A DNA stretch of 64,000 nucleotides from Dyadobacter chenhuakuii (GCF_023821985.2 NZ_CP098805.1:4092001-4156000); one strand, 5' to 3'; counted from the first letter of the stretch, positions 18,468-27,826 are shown. Program-made: numbers and translations. The notes: generated by a model from the letters alone, not told the origin.

Positions 18468-18532
18468 AACTTCATTTGATTTCAATGAATGAACAAATTT
18501 CACGGTGGAATAATTGTGCTTAATGGCTGACT

Positions 18533-19474
18533 TTATTCCGGATCGGCTGCCATAGCGGGCTTTCTTTTTGCCAGCGAAACCATAACTCCTCCTCCTACGA
18601 TCAGCAACATGCCTGCGAACATAGAGAATGAAGGAATGGCCTCTCCCATGAAAAAACCGATCAGAACGGAGAACAGAATATTGGAATAACCAATGGCAGC
18701 AACGCGCCCGGCTTTGTCAAATGTGAAGGATTGCGTCAGCATTCTCTGACCCATTAGCGCCGTCAGTCCGAGCGCCAGAAAGCCAAGCCATTGCGAAATG
18801 TGAGTTGGCCAGGTGAATGTGCCAATCAGGAAATCCAGATTTTCCATAGGATAGTAAGTCCCGACGAGCATGGAAATAATGGGCATCACAATGCCGCTCA
18901 ACATAAAAGAAAGAATGATGGCGCGTGAGTCATAAACAACACCTAACTGCCTGATTGACAAATAAGAAATTGCTGTTAACAATGCATTGCCAAGCCCTAA
19001 GGCATTGTCCCGCAGCGAAATGGAAAGGTCGGGCCGGAAAACGAACAGGATGCCGGTAAAGCCAACAAAAATAGCTGCCCACTCACGGGAATTGAGCGTT
19101 TCGCCGATCAGCAGCCAGGATAGCAATGCGAGGAAAATGGGATAAGTGTATTGGTATGTGGAGGCGCGGCCAAGCCCCAACGTTTGTATCGCATAAAAAA
19201 GCATATACAACGACAATGTGCCCACAACGCCGCGGAAAATAAGCAGCCCCAGCTTGCCTCCCTGCTGCCTTACAGGACGTCGCCAAATGCTGGTGACTAC
19301 AAACACAACCCCAACAATGTTCCGGAAAAATACAAGCTGTACAATGTGGAAATCACGGCCGAGCCACTTGGAAATTGCGGAGGTGAGGGAAAAGAAAAAT
19401 GCAGCACCGAGCATCAGATAAATGCCTTTTTGCGAAGAAGTTGCAGTCGGATTTTGAGCAGGAGCAGCCAACAA
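18533..19474 (-). CDS. DMT-superfamily transporter (EamA domains)
   Basis: About 313 residues with ten hydrophobic segments and two EamA repeats, as in drug/metabolite transporters. The first is KGIYLMLGAAFFFSLTSAISKWLG; the second ends with FSMFAGMLLIVGGGVMVSLAKRK. The frame opens with TTG at 19472-19474; the first ATG, 20 codons inside, would cut into the first helix, so TTG is favoured but uncertain. The substrate is unknown. It is divergent from the cobalamin riboswitch, so it is not under riboswitch control. Confidence 0.82.
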   Translation of the reverse strand: MLAAPAQNPTATSSQKGIYLMLGAAFFFSLTSAISKWLGRDFHIVQLVFFRNIVGVVFVVTSIWRRPVRQQGGKLGLLIFRGVVGTLSLYMLFYAIQTLGLGRASTYQYTYPIFLALLSWLLIGETLNSREWAAIFVGFTGILFVFRPDLSISLRDNALGLGNALLTAISYLSIRQLGVVYDSRAIILSFMLSGIVMPIISMLVGTYYPMENLDFLIGTFTWPTHISQWLGFLALGLTALMGQRMLTQSFTFDKAGRVAAIGYSNILFSVLIGFFMGEAIPSFSMFAGMLLIVGGGVMVSLAKRKPAMAADPE

Positions 19475-19490
19475 TGATCAGGATTTTGGT

Positions 19491-19498
19491 CAAAGATA
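19491..19498 (-). promoter_or_regulatory. -7 element TATCTTTG on the minus strand, candidate DMT promoter
   Basis: CAAAGATA on the plus strand reads TATCTTTG leftward, an exact TAnnTTTG match, 17 nt before the TTG start of the transporter. Confidence 0.4.
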
Positions 19499-19557
19499 AA
19501 GCATATCATACAGAAGATAAAGGATATGTTACCGCGTCGGAAATCCCGCCAATTCAC

Positions 19558-19565
19558 TACCTTTG
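19558..19565 (+). promoter_or_regulatory. -7 element TACCTTTG, candidate promoter of the B12 uptake operon
   Basis: An exact TAnnTTTG match placed just before the first conserved bases of the cobalamin riboswitch, as expected if the transcript begins near 19570. Confidence 0.5.
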
Positions 19566-19569
19566 CACC

Positions 19570-19745
19570 TTTGGCGCTGAAAGCTGCTTCAATGCGGCAT
19601 GAAGGCTTAATAGGGAATTCCGTTGAACCGGAAGCTGTCCCCGCAACTGTGAGTCTGTTTATATTGATCCAATCCCCTATGCCACTGTTCCTCGAACGGG
19701 AAGGCCACGGACCAAAAAGACGAGCCAGGAGACCTGCCAGAAGCT
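19570..19745 (+). ncRNA. Cobalamin riboswitch
   Basis: The conserved blocks appear in order: GGCTTAATAGGGAA near 19603-19618, CCGGAAGCTGTCCCCGCAA at 19628-19646, GCCACTG at 19681-19687, CGGGAAGGCCACGGAC at 19697-19712, and the B12 box AGCCAGGAGACCTGCC at 19723-19738. This is the adenosylcobalamin-class aptamer core. A short hairpin follows (TTTGTTTT against AAAACAAA, about 19757-19781) and may form part of the expression platform. It precedes a BtuB-like receptor and a BtuG-like lipoprotein, so the uptake genes are expected to be shut off when B12 is plentiful. The 334-base gap 19475-19808 holds nothing else. Confidence 0.95.
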
Positions 19746-19808
19746 GATCTATCAAATTTTGTTTTCGGAGGAAAAACAAAGCTGATAACGCTACATATTT
19801 GACACCAG

Positions 19809-21725
19809 GTGATTATTGACCGGAAGTTTTTTTTGGCTTTGACCATTGCCACATGGCTTTTCCGTCCGGAAATGCTCGTTGCACAGTCGGATAGCATTCG
19901 TTTGGAACCTATTATCGTAAAGGGTTTTGTTCCTGAAAAATTCATGAGCGGGCTCAAAATCCAAAAGTTCGATTCGGCGTCTCTGAATCTTTTCCGCTTC
20001 CAGAATATCAGCGAGCTGCTTTCACTTTACACGCCGATTGCATTTAAAAATTACGGCCCCGGTCAGCTTAATACGGCCTCTTTCCGCGGAACGTCGGCTA
20101 ACCATACCGCTGTGTTATGGAATGGTTTGAACATTAATTCTCCTATCCTTGGCCAGACAGATTATTCAACCATCCCAGTTACCGGTTTTGATCAGCTTTC
20201 TGTCCAATATGGCTCTGCTGCCAGCATTGTAGGCAGTGATGCCGTGGGTGGAAGTATTTTGCTGGGAAGCGCTCCATCGACCCAGCCTTTGCAGCTTTCA
20301 ATCGGTCGGCAGCAGGAAAGTTTCAACAACCACCAGACCCAGGTTACAGCCCGCTATGCGGCGGTGATCAGTGATCAGTGGAGCTTTTCAGGCAAGACAA
20401 ATGTGTATGACGGTCGTATGAACAACGATTTTCCATACACCGAGCGAAATCAATATACTGTTTTGCCATCCACTTCTTTCCAGCGCGGTCTGGTGCAGGA
20501 TTTGTTTTTCAATTCAAAAAATGATCATCAGATTTCGGCGCATGTATGGCTAACCCGTAACCGGCTCACGTTAACACCGGAAGACAAAGCTGGCCGCGAA
20601 CTGACCTTAACGGAGGCTTACAGGACCATGTTACGTTATCAATTTAAAGACTTCACAATCCGCACTTCGTGGGTGAGAGACATTATTGATTATGCCAAAG
20701 GTGATTATAGTCAGCTGGACCATGCGGTAACAGACAAGTTTTCAAACCGTGTTGAACGCGATTTTCAATTCAATGCAATTCAGATTAAAGCAGGAGGCGA
20801 ATGGGCACATTACCGAGCCCAGGTCGCTGGCTATGATAAAGCATTGGTGACAGAAAACAGAGGTGACATTTTTCTGTTAACGCGCTGGCAGGCCACCGCC
20901 CGACTGGTCATTTCTGCGAATTTAAGGCAGGCATTTGTAACTAAATTTGATCCGCCATTCACGCCTTCATTAGGAGCAGACTATTTTATAGTCCAAAAAG
21001 AAACCCATAATCTGAAATTAAAAGGCTCAATAGGAAGAAGTTACCGCGTGCCTACATTGAATGAACGCTTCTGGAAAGAACTCGGAAACCCGGATATCAG
21101 GCCGGAAAACGGGTGGAACAAAGAAGTTAGCCTCGAACAAAACATTGTTATCGATGCTAACCAAACATTTTCAGCTTCCCTGACGGCATATCACAACCGC
21201 ATTAAGGACTGGACTTATTGGAATCCTACGCAAAGTTACCGTGTAGAAAACTTGCAGCAAGTGCTCGCGCGTGGAATTGAAGCGCAGGCTGGGTGGCGGC
21301 ATCAGATAAATGACTGGAAATCAGGCATCAACCTAGGGTATGCGCTAAATAAAAGTGCTCAGGAAAAAGCTTATGATGCCTATTCCTCGGATATTATCGG
21401 CAAGCAGCTTGTATTTGTGCCGATGCATTCAGGAAATTTGAATGCATTTATCCAATATAAAAATACGAGGCTCACAGGTCAGGCGCAGACGATCAGCAAG
21501 CGTTTTAGCACATTTGATAATACGCAATTTTTAGAAGGATATACGCTCACAAATTTGCTGGCAGAACATACTTTTGTCTGGGATAAAATAAAAATGCGGT
21601 TGCAGGGACAGATCAATAATCTGGCAAACACGTTTTATCTAAATGTAAGAAACAATGCAATGCCTGGCAGAAGCTTTGCATTAAGTTTAATTTTAATTTA
21701 TGACCCGCCACATTCCGCAAAGTAA
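19809..21725 (+). CDS. btuB: TonB-dependent cobalamin receptor, BtuB-like
   Basis: 638 residues. The frame is closed by a TGA at 19800, so the start is the GTG at 19809, giving MIIDRKFFLALTIATWLF and a signal peptide cleaved near VAQS. The plug domain is clear: NISELLSLYTPIAFKNYG, TASFRGTSANHTAVLWNG and VQYGSAASIVGSDAVGGSILLG. The remainder is a beta-barrel ending in a strand with aromatic residues (SFALSLILIYDPP). There is no carboxypeptidase-like N-domain or SusC feature. The riboswitch immediately upstream identifies the likely substrate as cobalamin or a relative. It is followed by the BtuG-like gene after 51 nt. Confidence 0.88.
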   Translation: MIIDRKFFLALTIATWLFRPEMLVAQSDSIRLEPIIVKGFVPEKFMSGLKIQKFDSASLNLFRFQNISELLSLYTPIAFKNYGPGQLNTASFRGTSANHTAVLWNGLNINSPILGQTDYSTIPVTGFDQLSVQYGSAASIVGSDAVGGSILLGSAPSTQPLQLSIGRQQESFNNHQTQVTARYAAVISDQWSFSGKTNVYDGRMNNDFPYTERNQYTVLPSTSFQRGLVQDLFFNSKNDHQISAHVWLTRNRLTLTPEDKAGRELTLTEAYRTMLRYQFKDFTIRTSWVRDIIDYAKGDYSQLDHAVTDKFSNRVERDFQFNAIQIKAGGEWAHYRAQVAGYDKALVTENRGDIFLLTRWQATARLVISANLRQAFVTKFDPPFTPSLGADYFIVQKETHNLKLKGSIGRSYRVPTLNERFWKELGNPDIRPENGWNKEVSLEQNIVIDANQTFSASLTAYHNRIKDWTYWNPTQSYRVENLQQVLARGIEAQAGWRHQINDWKSGINLGYALNKSAQEKAYDAYSSDIIGKQLVFVPMHSGNLNAFIQYKNTRLTGQAQTISKRFSTFDNTQFLEGYTLTNLLAEHTFVWDKIKMRLQGQINNLANTFYLNVRNNAMPGRSFALSLILIYDPPHSAK

Positions 21726-21776
21726 TGTTTTACAAGAGGTTATGTGGCAAAAACTTTACAACTAATAAAGCAAAAA

Positions 21777-22859
21777 ATGAAAAAACAGTTATTCAGATTA
21801 GCATCTCTTACCTCTTTGTCTCTTTTCGCATGGTCGTGTAACCAAAGCGACCCGGCTCCGAAGGGTGATTATATCCAGGGTGTATTTGTGGTGAATGAAG
21901 GGAATTTCTCTCAAAATAACGGAGCGATCTCGTTCTTTACGAGAGAACAAACCACTGCGGAGATTGACATTTTCAACACGGCAAACGGAACTACATTGAA
22001 AGGCGGCGTGCAGGATTATGTGGCCCTGGACGCAACCGGGATCATTCTTGTGGACAATATGTCTGCCGGCCAGGATAAGGTTGAGATTGTCAACAGCAAC
22101 ACTTTCCAGAGAATTGCGACCATTGGCGCTCCGGAAATTGAGAATCCACGGGAAGTGGTTTTTGGGACCAACAACAAAGCATATGTGTCTTGCTGGGGAA
22201 CCAATGCCGATTTCAAATTCACGACCGGTTATGTAGCTGTCGTTGATTTAGTTACCAATAAAGTGGTTGACCAAATCGAGATCACATCGGGCGGGCCGGA
22301 AAATCTGGTTTTGAATAACGGCAAGTTGTTTGTGGGAAAGGTTTCCTATGGTGGGGGCACAACATTGACGGTGATCAATACGACCACAAACGCAATTGAT
22401 AAATCAATTTCATTTGAAAACGCACCAAACCCGATCGGGATTGATGCGGATGGAAAACTTTGGGTAAATGATGGCATTAAGGTCATTAAAATGAACCCTG
22501 ATTCTTACAATGCAGACGCTACATTGTCATTGGGAAGCGATGCGACCAAATCTGCATCCAACTTTGCTTTCAGCCCGGATAAGAGAACGGTTTTCTTTGT
22601 TCTGTCATACTTTGATGCTGCCGGCGAACATGGAGGAACTTATAAATTCGGCATCAGCGATGCGCAGGTGAATGTTACGACGCCATTAATCAAGAGAATT
22701 TTCACAGGTCTGGCAGTTGACCCTACGCAAGGGCTTTTGTATGCAGGTGTAACGCCTTCGTTCGCGCAGGCAGGTTATGCGCTCCGTTACCGCGCAGACG
22801 GATCACTTGTTGATTCAGTAAAAGTGAATGTTGCGCCAACAGGCTTCTTCTTCAAATAA
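21777..22859 (+). CDS. BtuG-like surface lipoprotein (YncE/DUF5074 beta-propeller)
   Basis: 360 residues from the ATG at 21777 (MKKQLFRLASLTSLSLFAWSC), with a lipoprotein signal and cysteine near residue 21. The body is made of repeated strands of the YncE/DUF5074 beta-propeller type: GVFVVNEGNFSQNNGAISFF, GYVAVVDLVTNKVVDQIEI, TTLTVINTTTNAIDKSI and NPIGIDADGKLWVNDG. In Bacteroides the lipoprotein BtuG is such a propeller, captures B12 at the cell surface and hands it to BtuB. Position directly after a riboswitch-controlled btuB supports the same role here. The propeller fold is well supported; B12 binding is inferred. Confidence 0.75.
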   Translation: MKKQLFRLASLTSLSLFAWSCNQSDPAPKGDYIQGVFVVNEGNFSQNNGAISFFTREQTTAEIDIFNTANGTTLKGGVQDYVALDATGIILVDNMSAGQDKVEIVNSNTFQRIATIGAPEIENPREVVFGTNNKAYVSCWGTNADFKFTTGYVAVVDLVTNKVVDQIEITSGGPENLVLNNGKLFVGKVSYGGGTTLTVINTTTNAIDKSISFENAPNPIGIDADGKLWVNDGIKVIKMNPDSYNADATLSLGSDATKSASNFAFSPDKRTVFFVLSYFDAAGEHGGTYKFGISDAQVNVTTPLIKRIFTGLAVDPTQGLLYAGVTPSFAQAGYALRYRADGSLVDSVKVNVAPTGFFFK

Positions 22860-22883
22860 CAGAAGGCATATTCATCACAAACG

Positions 22884-22914
22884 AAAAAAGTCTCCTTCGC
22901 GGGAGACTTTTTTT
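22884..22914. terminator. Bidirectional terminator after the B12 uptake operon
   Basis: AAGTCTCC and GGAGACTT arms (22888-22895 and 22902-22909) enclose a 6-base loop. An A-run precedes and a T-run follows, so it can serve both the BtuG-like gene and the convergent TPR gene. Confidence 0.8.
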
Positions 22915-22934
22915 ATGTATATCAAATTGAAAAC

Positions 22935-23675
22935 CTATTTGAAGAAACCTTGCGGATCCGGCTTCCTGGCTTTTAAAAGCTCCACAAAATCAAGGTTCAT
23001 CTGGTTAAAATCGAGCGATCTTCCTTTATGCAAATGCTCCCACGATTTATCAAGATCATTGAGATTGTAATGTAACAAAGCCAGGTTGTATTGGCCTAAT
23101 GCATAAGTAGAATCTATTGCAGTTGCCCTGTTAAGCAGTTCGGCCGCTTCATCCAGTTCTTCCTTTCGGCTTGTTATCGCGTACAATTTCAGATCAACGG
23201 TTGACAAATCGACAAGCAGCGGCACATTTTCACCCTGCAAACCAATTCCCCGGCTTAGCATTCTTTTGGCCTCCACCCAGTTTTCGCGCTGGTAGGAAAT
23301 AACGCCCAGGCCCCAATATGCTTCCACATTTTTATCATTGAGTAAATGCGCGAGATTGAAGCGATAGCAAGCGGTATCCAATGCTCCTTCCTGCAAATAT
23401 TCCCAGGCACGTGCGGTAAAAAAGCTGCTCGCCTCAGCGCGACTTGTAAATGACTTGTCGCATTCACTCAAAAAACGGATTTCCTCGTCAATCTGATCAG
23501 AAGTTTTGCTTACTTCCCCAAAAAGCGGGAGCACGCGTCTTTCTTTTAAATCTAAGGGCTTTTTTTGGGCAAGGTTCGTATCTGTATTCGGTCCGGCACT
23601 CGCGAGATGGGTGTTTTGTGCAAGGCCAAATACTGGGATAAGAATAGCAAGCCAAATAACAACGGACTCTTTCAT
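22935..23675 (-). CDS. Secreted TPR protein
   Basis: The ATG at 23675 gives MKESVVIWLAILIPVFGLAQ, a signal peptide; an ATG 13 codons upstream is less likely. About 246 residues. Tetratricopeptide-like helices are visible: FFTARAWEYLQEGALDTACYR, VEAYWGLGVISYQRENWVEAK and YALGQYNLALLHYNLNDLDKS. Probably a periplasmic scaffold; no specific role can be assigned. It ends convergently with the B12 operon and shares its terminator. Confidence 0.75.
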   Translation of the reverse strand: MKESVVIWLAILIPVFGLAQNTHLASAGPNTDTNLAQKKPLDLKERRVLPLFGEVSKTSDQIDEEIRFLSECDKSFTSRAEASSFFTARAWEYLQEGALDTACYRFNLAHLLNDKNVEAYWGLGVISYQRENWVEAKRMLSRGIGLQGENVPLLVDLSTVDLKLYAITSRKEELDEAAELLNRATAIDSTYALGQYNLALLHYNLNDLDKSWEHLHKGRSLDFNQMNLDFVELLKARKPDPQGFFK

Positions 23676-23744
23676 AGGTGACTTTAATAGAGAAACAGGT
23701 TTTCTATTGTCCAAGTTAAACGGTTTTATCTAAATAGTATTGCA

Positions 23745-25082
23745 TTATTTCCGTTTACTTCTTCCGGACGAATTACGACGGTTTGACCCTCCTTTATTGG
23801 GTTGTTTCTGCGCCGGGCGATACGTTTTTTTCTTCTCGTGAAAGGCTCCCAAAAACGTCGGATCTTCCTTTCTTTTTTGGTTATCTATCTCCCTCAGCAT
23901 GTCCTGGCGTTCTGTAACGGGCGTTGAAGCGACTTCCAGATCCTCAGGCAACTCCATCCGCGGGATTTCCATGCGGATCATTTTTTCGATTTTCCGGATG
24001 TGATATTCGTCGGCCATGGTCATGAATGTGATGGCCTGTCCAATGCGGTTTGCACGGCCCGTTCTGCCGATCCGGTGCACGTAATCTTCGTAAATCAGCG
24101 GAACGTCGAAATTGATGACGTGGCTTACTTCCGTGATATCAATGCCCCGGGCTACCACGTCCGTTGCCACCATTACGCGCACGGAACCTTCTTTAAATGC
24201 TTCCATTGCATTGGTCCGCGTGTTCTGTCCTTTGTTGGCATGGATTACTTTCAATTCATCCTCGCGCACCACCCTATCGAGCAGATTCTGATGGACCAAT
24301 CCGGCCACTTCCCGGCTCCTCGTAAAAATCAAGACACGGTTGAATGCTTCCCGATCTTTCAGTAAATGGGTCAAAAGATTGATTTTCGTGCGAAAATTGG
24401 GCAATTCGTAAATGGATTGGGAAACCATTTCGGCCGTTGTGGCCTGAGGTGTTACTTCAATGCGCGTTGGGAATTCGAGAAATTCGAAGGACAGCCTTTC
24501 CACTTTATCCGAGAATGTGGCTGAAAAAAGCATATTCTGCCTTTTTGTGGGAATGATTTCGAGCAATTTCCGGATCTGCGGCATGAAGCCCATGTCCATC
24601 ATTTTGTCGGCTTCGTCCAGGATCATCACATTCAGATGCTTGACAATGACCTCTTCCTGAAAATAAAGATCCATGAACCTGCCGGGCGTGGCCACAATGA
24701 TGTCAACGCCTTTCCGTATCGCCTCGATCTGTGCCTTGGCTCCTACTCCACCGAAAAGCACAACTGTACGGATATCGGTGTATTTGCTCAGCTGCGCGAT
24801 GGCTTCTGAAATTTGCATGGCCAGCTCGCGCGTAGGAGCCATAATTAATGCCCGGGCGTGCTCGCCCTGGGCATATTTAATCCGCATTAAGAGCGGCAAT
24901 GTATAAGCGGCGGTTTTGCCTGTGCCTGTTTGGGCTATGCCCAGAATGTCCTGTCCGGATAAAGCGAGCGGGATGGCCTGTTCCTGGATGGGCGTCGGCT
25001 CGGTGTATCCCGCTTCTTCAATGGCATTGAGTAATTGACGGTTAAGCTTGAATTGCTCAAATTTGTTTTGCGTAGTCTGCAT
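23745..25082 (-). CDS. DEAD-box RNA helicase (RhlE-like)
   Basis: 445 residues with all the usual motifs: Q motif PTPIQEQAIP, motif I AQTGTGKTAAY, Ia PTRELAMQI, DEAD as LDEADKMMDMGF, SAT, and motif VI HRIGRTGRANR. The C-terminal tail is basic and low in complexity (KKKTYRPAQKQPNKGG), typical of RhlE-type enzymes that act on ribosomal RNA or mRNA. A TACCTTTG element ends only 4 nt before the ATG, so the mRNA may be leaderless. It follows valS by 24 nt. Confidence 0.93.
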   Translation of the reverse strand: MQTTQNKFEQFKLNRQLLNAIEEAGYTEPTPIQEQAIPLALSGQDILGIAQTGTGKTAAYTLPLLMRIKYAQGEHARALIMAPTRELAMQISEAIAQLSKYTDIRTVVLFGGVGAKAQIEAIRKGVDIIVATPGRFMDLYFQEEVIVKHLNVMILDEADKMMDMGFMPQIRKLLEIIPTKRQNMLFSATFSDKVERLSFEFLEFPTRIEVTPQATTAEMVSQSIYELPNFRTKINLLTHLLKDREAFNRVLIFTRSREVAGLVHQNLLDRVVREDELKVIHANKGQNTRTNAMEAFKEGSVRVMVATDVVARGIDITEVSHVINFDVPLIYEDYVHRIGRTGRANRIGQAITFMTMADEYHIRKIEKMIRMEIPRMELPEDLEVASTPVTERQDMLREIDNQKRKEDPTFLGAFHEKKKTYRPAQKQPNKGGSNRRNSSGRSKRK

Positions 25083-25086
25083 CGCG

Positions 25087-25094
25087 CAAAGGTA
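25087..25094 (-). promoter_or_regulatory. -7 element TACCTTTG directly before the DEAD-box gene
   Basis: CAAAGGTA on the plus strand is an exact leftward TAnnTTTG. Only 4 bases (CGCG) separate it from the ATG at 25082, so transcription from it would start at or next to the start codon. Confidence 0.4.
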
Positions 25095-25106
25095 CGAAAA
25101 CTACCA

Positions 25107-27749
25107 CTAACCCAACCTTGCAAGCGCTTCTTTCAATGTTTCCAGCTTGGCTTCGGCATCCGCCTGCTTCTGGCGTTCCTTCTCCACAATGTCGCCTTTT
25201 GCATTTTGGACAAAGCGTTCGTTGGATAATTTCTTAATCACCGAATCCAGAAACCCCTGCGTGTAATCCAATTCGCGTTGCAGGTTTTCACGCTCCGTTT
25301 CCACATCGAGCTCATCCGCCAGGCTTACAAAAAACTCATCCGATTTCACCCGGAAGGCAGTTCCTTCACCTTCGTCAGTCACATAGCCAATGTTCTCAAC
25401 ATTCGCCAGTTTTAGTATTAATGGCTCTAATCCCGAGTAACGCGCCTGGTTATCCGTGCGTATAGCCAGTGGAAGCGCAATTTTTGGACTGATATTCTTT
25501 GCATTTCTTAAATTCCGGATCGAAGATATCACTTCAAAAAGCACTTCAAAATCATTCAGCAGTGACTGATCAATGTTGCCAGCTTGCGGGAATGGAGCTA
25601 TGCAAATGGAATCCTTTTCTTTTCTTTCAATAATATTCTGCCAGATTTCTTCTGAAATAAATGGCATGAACGGATGCAAAAGGCGCATTAACCGGTCGAA
25701 AAATTCCAATGTTGCATCGTAAGTCTGCTTATCGATCGGCTGCTCGAAGCCAGGCTTGATCATTTCCAGATATTGCGCGCAGAAATCATCCCAGATCAGT
25801 TTATAAACCGAGTTAAGGGCATCCGAAATGCGGAATTTGGAGAAATGATCCTGCACTTCCAGAATGGTCTGGTTCAGTTTACTTTCAAACCATTGGATCG
25901 CCAGTTGCGAACCCGCGGGCGCTGGCAAGCTGTCGGAAACCTGGAAACCTTCAACCAAACGGAACGCATTCCATATTTTATTACCAAAATTCCTTCCTTG
26001 CTCAACCAACTTATCATCATAAGGAAGGTCATTGCCTGCCTGTGAGCTGAAAAGCATGCCCGTACGAATGCTATCAGCGCCATATTGGTTGATGAGATCG
26101 ATCGGATCGGGCGAGTTACCGAGTGATTTCGACATTTTTCGCCCTTGCTTATCCCGTACAATTCCTGTGAGATAAACATTCTTAAACGGATACTGTCCTT
26201 TGTATTCATATCCCGCAATGATCATCCGCGCCACCCAGAAAAAGAGAATTTCGGGTGCAGTAACAAGATCATTGGTAGGATAATAATAGTTAATGTCTGC
26301 ATTATCCGGCTCCTTAATGCCGTTGAAAACAGTAATCGGCCACAGCCAGGCTGAAAACCAGGTGTCCAAAACATCCGGGTCCTGCTCAATGTCCTCTTCT
26401 GTCAATGCGAATAACTGATATTCATGCTGCGCCTTATGCAATGCATCGCGCTTGGATTTTGCTATAATGGTCGTTCCGTCTTTCAAATAATAAGCCGGAA
26501 TGCGGTGGCCCCACCAAAGCTGACGGCTGATATTCCAATCATGAACATTCTCCATCCAGTGCCGATACGTGTTCTTGAACTTGGCAGGAATCAGCTGCAC
26601 CGTGTCATTCATGACATTTTCCAGTGCAGGCTTGCTGATTTTATCCATTTTTAAAAACCACTGCTCCGAAAGCCGCGGCTCGATCACCGAATTGGTCCGC
26701 TCGGAATGGCCTACATTGGATTTGTATTCTTCTGTTTTAACAAGATTACCCGATTCTTCGAGCAGCTTAATGATCTTTTTACGTGCTACGAAGCGATCTT
26801 CACCAACCAGAATCTGCGCCTTCTCATTCAATGTGCCATCTTCATTGAGCAGATCGATAACCGGCAGATCGTGTCTTTTGCCCAACACATAATCGTTCGC
26901 ATCGTGCGCAGGCGTCACTTTCAGACAGCCAGTTCCGAATTCCATCTCCACATATTCGTCGGCAATGATCGGAATGGTGCGGTTGATCAGCGGGATAGCA
27001 ACTTGTTTCCCTATTAAATGCTTGTAACGCTCGTCGTGCGGGTTTACACAAATGGCGACGTCAGCCATAATGGTTTCCGGACGCGTGGTGGCAATAATGA
27101 TCGCTTCGTCCGTAAGCGCTTCGCCGATTTCATCTACAAGGGGATATTTCAGGTAAACCAATTTTTGATTCACCTCCTTCATGATCACTTCTTCATCCGA
27201 GACCGTCGTCCGTGCCTGCGGGTCCCAGTTCACCATGCGGTGACCGCGGTAAATGTCTCCTTTATTATAGAGGTCAATAAAAACGTCGATAACCGAATCG
27301 TACAAATCAGGCTCCATCGTGAAGCGCGTGCGGTCCCAGTCGCAGGAAGCGCCCAGCTTACGCAATTGTTGGAGGATGATGCCGCCATATTTGTGCGTCC
27401 ATTCCCAGCAATATTCTAAAAACTCGTCGCGGGTTAGGTCACGTTTGTTGATACCGCGTTCTTTGAGCATCGCAACCACTTTGGCTTCCGTTGCAATGGA
27501 AGCATGGTCGGTTCCAGGCACCCAGCAGGCTTCTTTGCCTTCCATACGGGCTTTCCGGATCAGAATATCCTGTATTGTATTATTGAGCATATGCCCCATA
27601 TGCAGCACGCCCGTTACATTTGGGGGAGGAATTACGATTGAGTAAGGTTCCTTATCAGGATTTGGTTTTGAATTGAAGAACTTGTTTTCAATCCAGTAGG
27701 AATACCATTTATCCTCTATTTCCTGGGGGGCATATGTTTTGGAAATCAT
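25107..27749 (-). CDS. valS: Valyl-tRNA synthetase
   Basis: 880 residues from the ATG at 27749 (MISKTYAPQEIEDKWYSYW); an upstream ATG would add 13 untypical residues. Class I synthetase signatures are PPNVTGVLHMGHML (HIGH) and RKMSKSLGNSPDP (KMSKS). The editing domain segment TTRPETIMADVAI and the tryptophan-rich core GHRIPAYYLKDG are present. The C-terminal coiled coil (ERENLQRELDYTQGFLDSVI, ending LETLKEALARLG) is typical of ValRS. It charges tRNA-Val. The DEAD-box gene follows after 24 nt. Confidence 0.95.
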   Translation of the reverse strand: MISKTYAPQEIEDKWYSYWIENKFFNSKPNPDKEPYSIVIPPPNVTGVLHMGHMLNNTIQDILIRKARMEGKEACWVPGTDHASIATEAKVVAMLKERGINKRDLTRDEFLEYCWEWTHKYGGIILQQLRKLGASCDWDRTRFTMEPDLYDSVIDVFIDLYNKGDIYRGHRMVNWDPQARTTVSDEEVIMKEVNQKLVYLKYPLVDEIGEALTDEAIIIATTRPETIMADVAICVNPHDERYKHLIGKQVAIPLINRTIPIIADEYVEMEFGTGCLKVTPAHDANDYVLGKRHDLPVIDLLNEDGTLNEKAQILVGEDRFVARKKIIKLLEESGNLVKTEEYKSNVGHSERTNSVIEPRLSEQWFLKMDKISKPALENVMNDTVQLIPAKFKNTYRHWMENVHDWNISRQLWWGHRIPAYYLKDGTTIIAKSKRDALHKAQHEYQLFALTEEDIEQDPDVLDTWFSAWLWPITVFNGIKEPDNADINYYYPTNDLVTAPEILFFWVARMIIAGYEYKGQYPFKNVYLTGIVRDKQGRKMSKSLGNSPDPIDLINQYGADSIRTGMLFSSQAGNDLPYDDKLVEQGRNFGNKIWNAFRLVEGFQVSDSLPAPAGSQLAIQWFESKLNQTILEVQDHFSKFRISDALNSVYKLIWDDFCAQYLEMIKPGFEQPIDKQTYDATLEFFDRLMRLLHPFMPFISEEIWQNIIERKEKDSICIAPFPQAGNIDQSLLNDFEVLFEVISSIRNLRNAKNISPKIALPLAIRTDNQARYSGLEPLILKLANVENIGYVTDEGEGTAFRVKSDEFFVSLADELDVETERENLQRELDYTQGFLDSVIKKLSNERFVQNAKGDIVEKERQKQADAEAKLETLKEALARLG

Positions 27750-27826
27750 TGTATAATCTGAAATTTCCCGCAAACCGCGGTTGGTCATCTAAAAAGATGG
27801 CAAGTTAGGCGTTGCCGACGAAATTT

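Noticed and set aside
19526-19747. 73-residue ORF across the riboswitch
   Set aside because: The sequence is explained by the conserved cobalamin aptamer blocks; the translation shows no domain and overlaps structured RNA.
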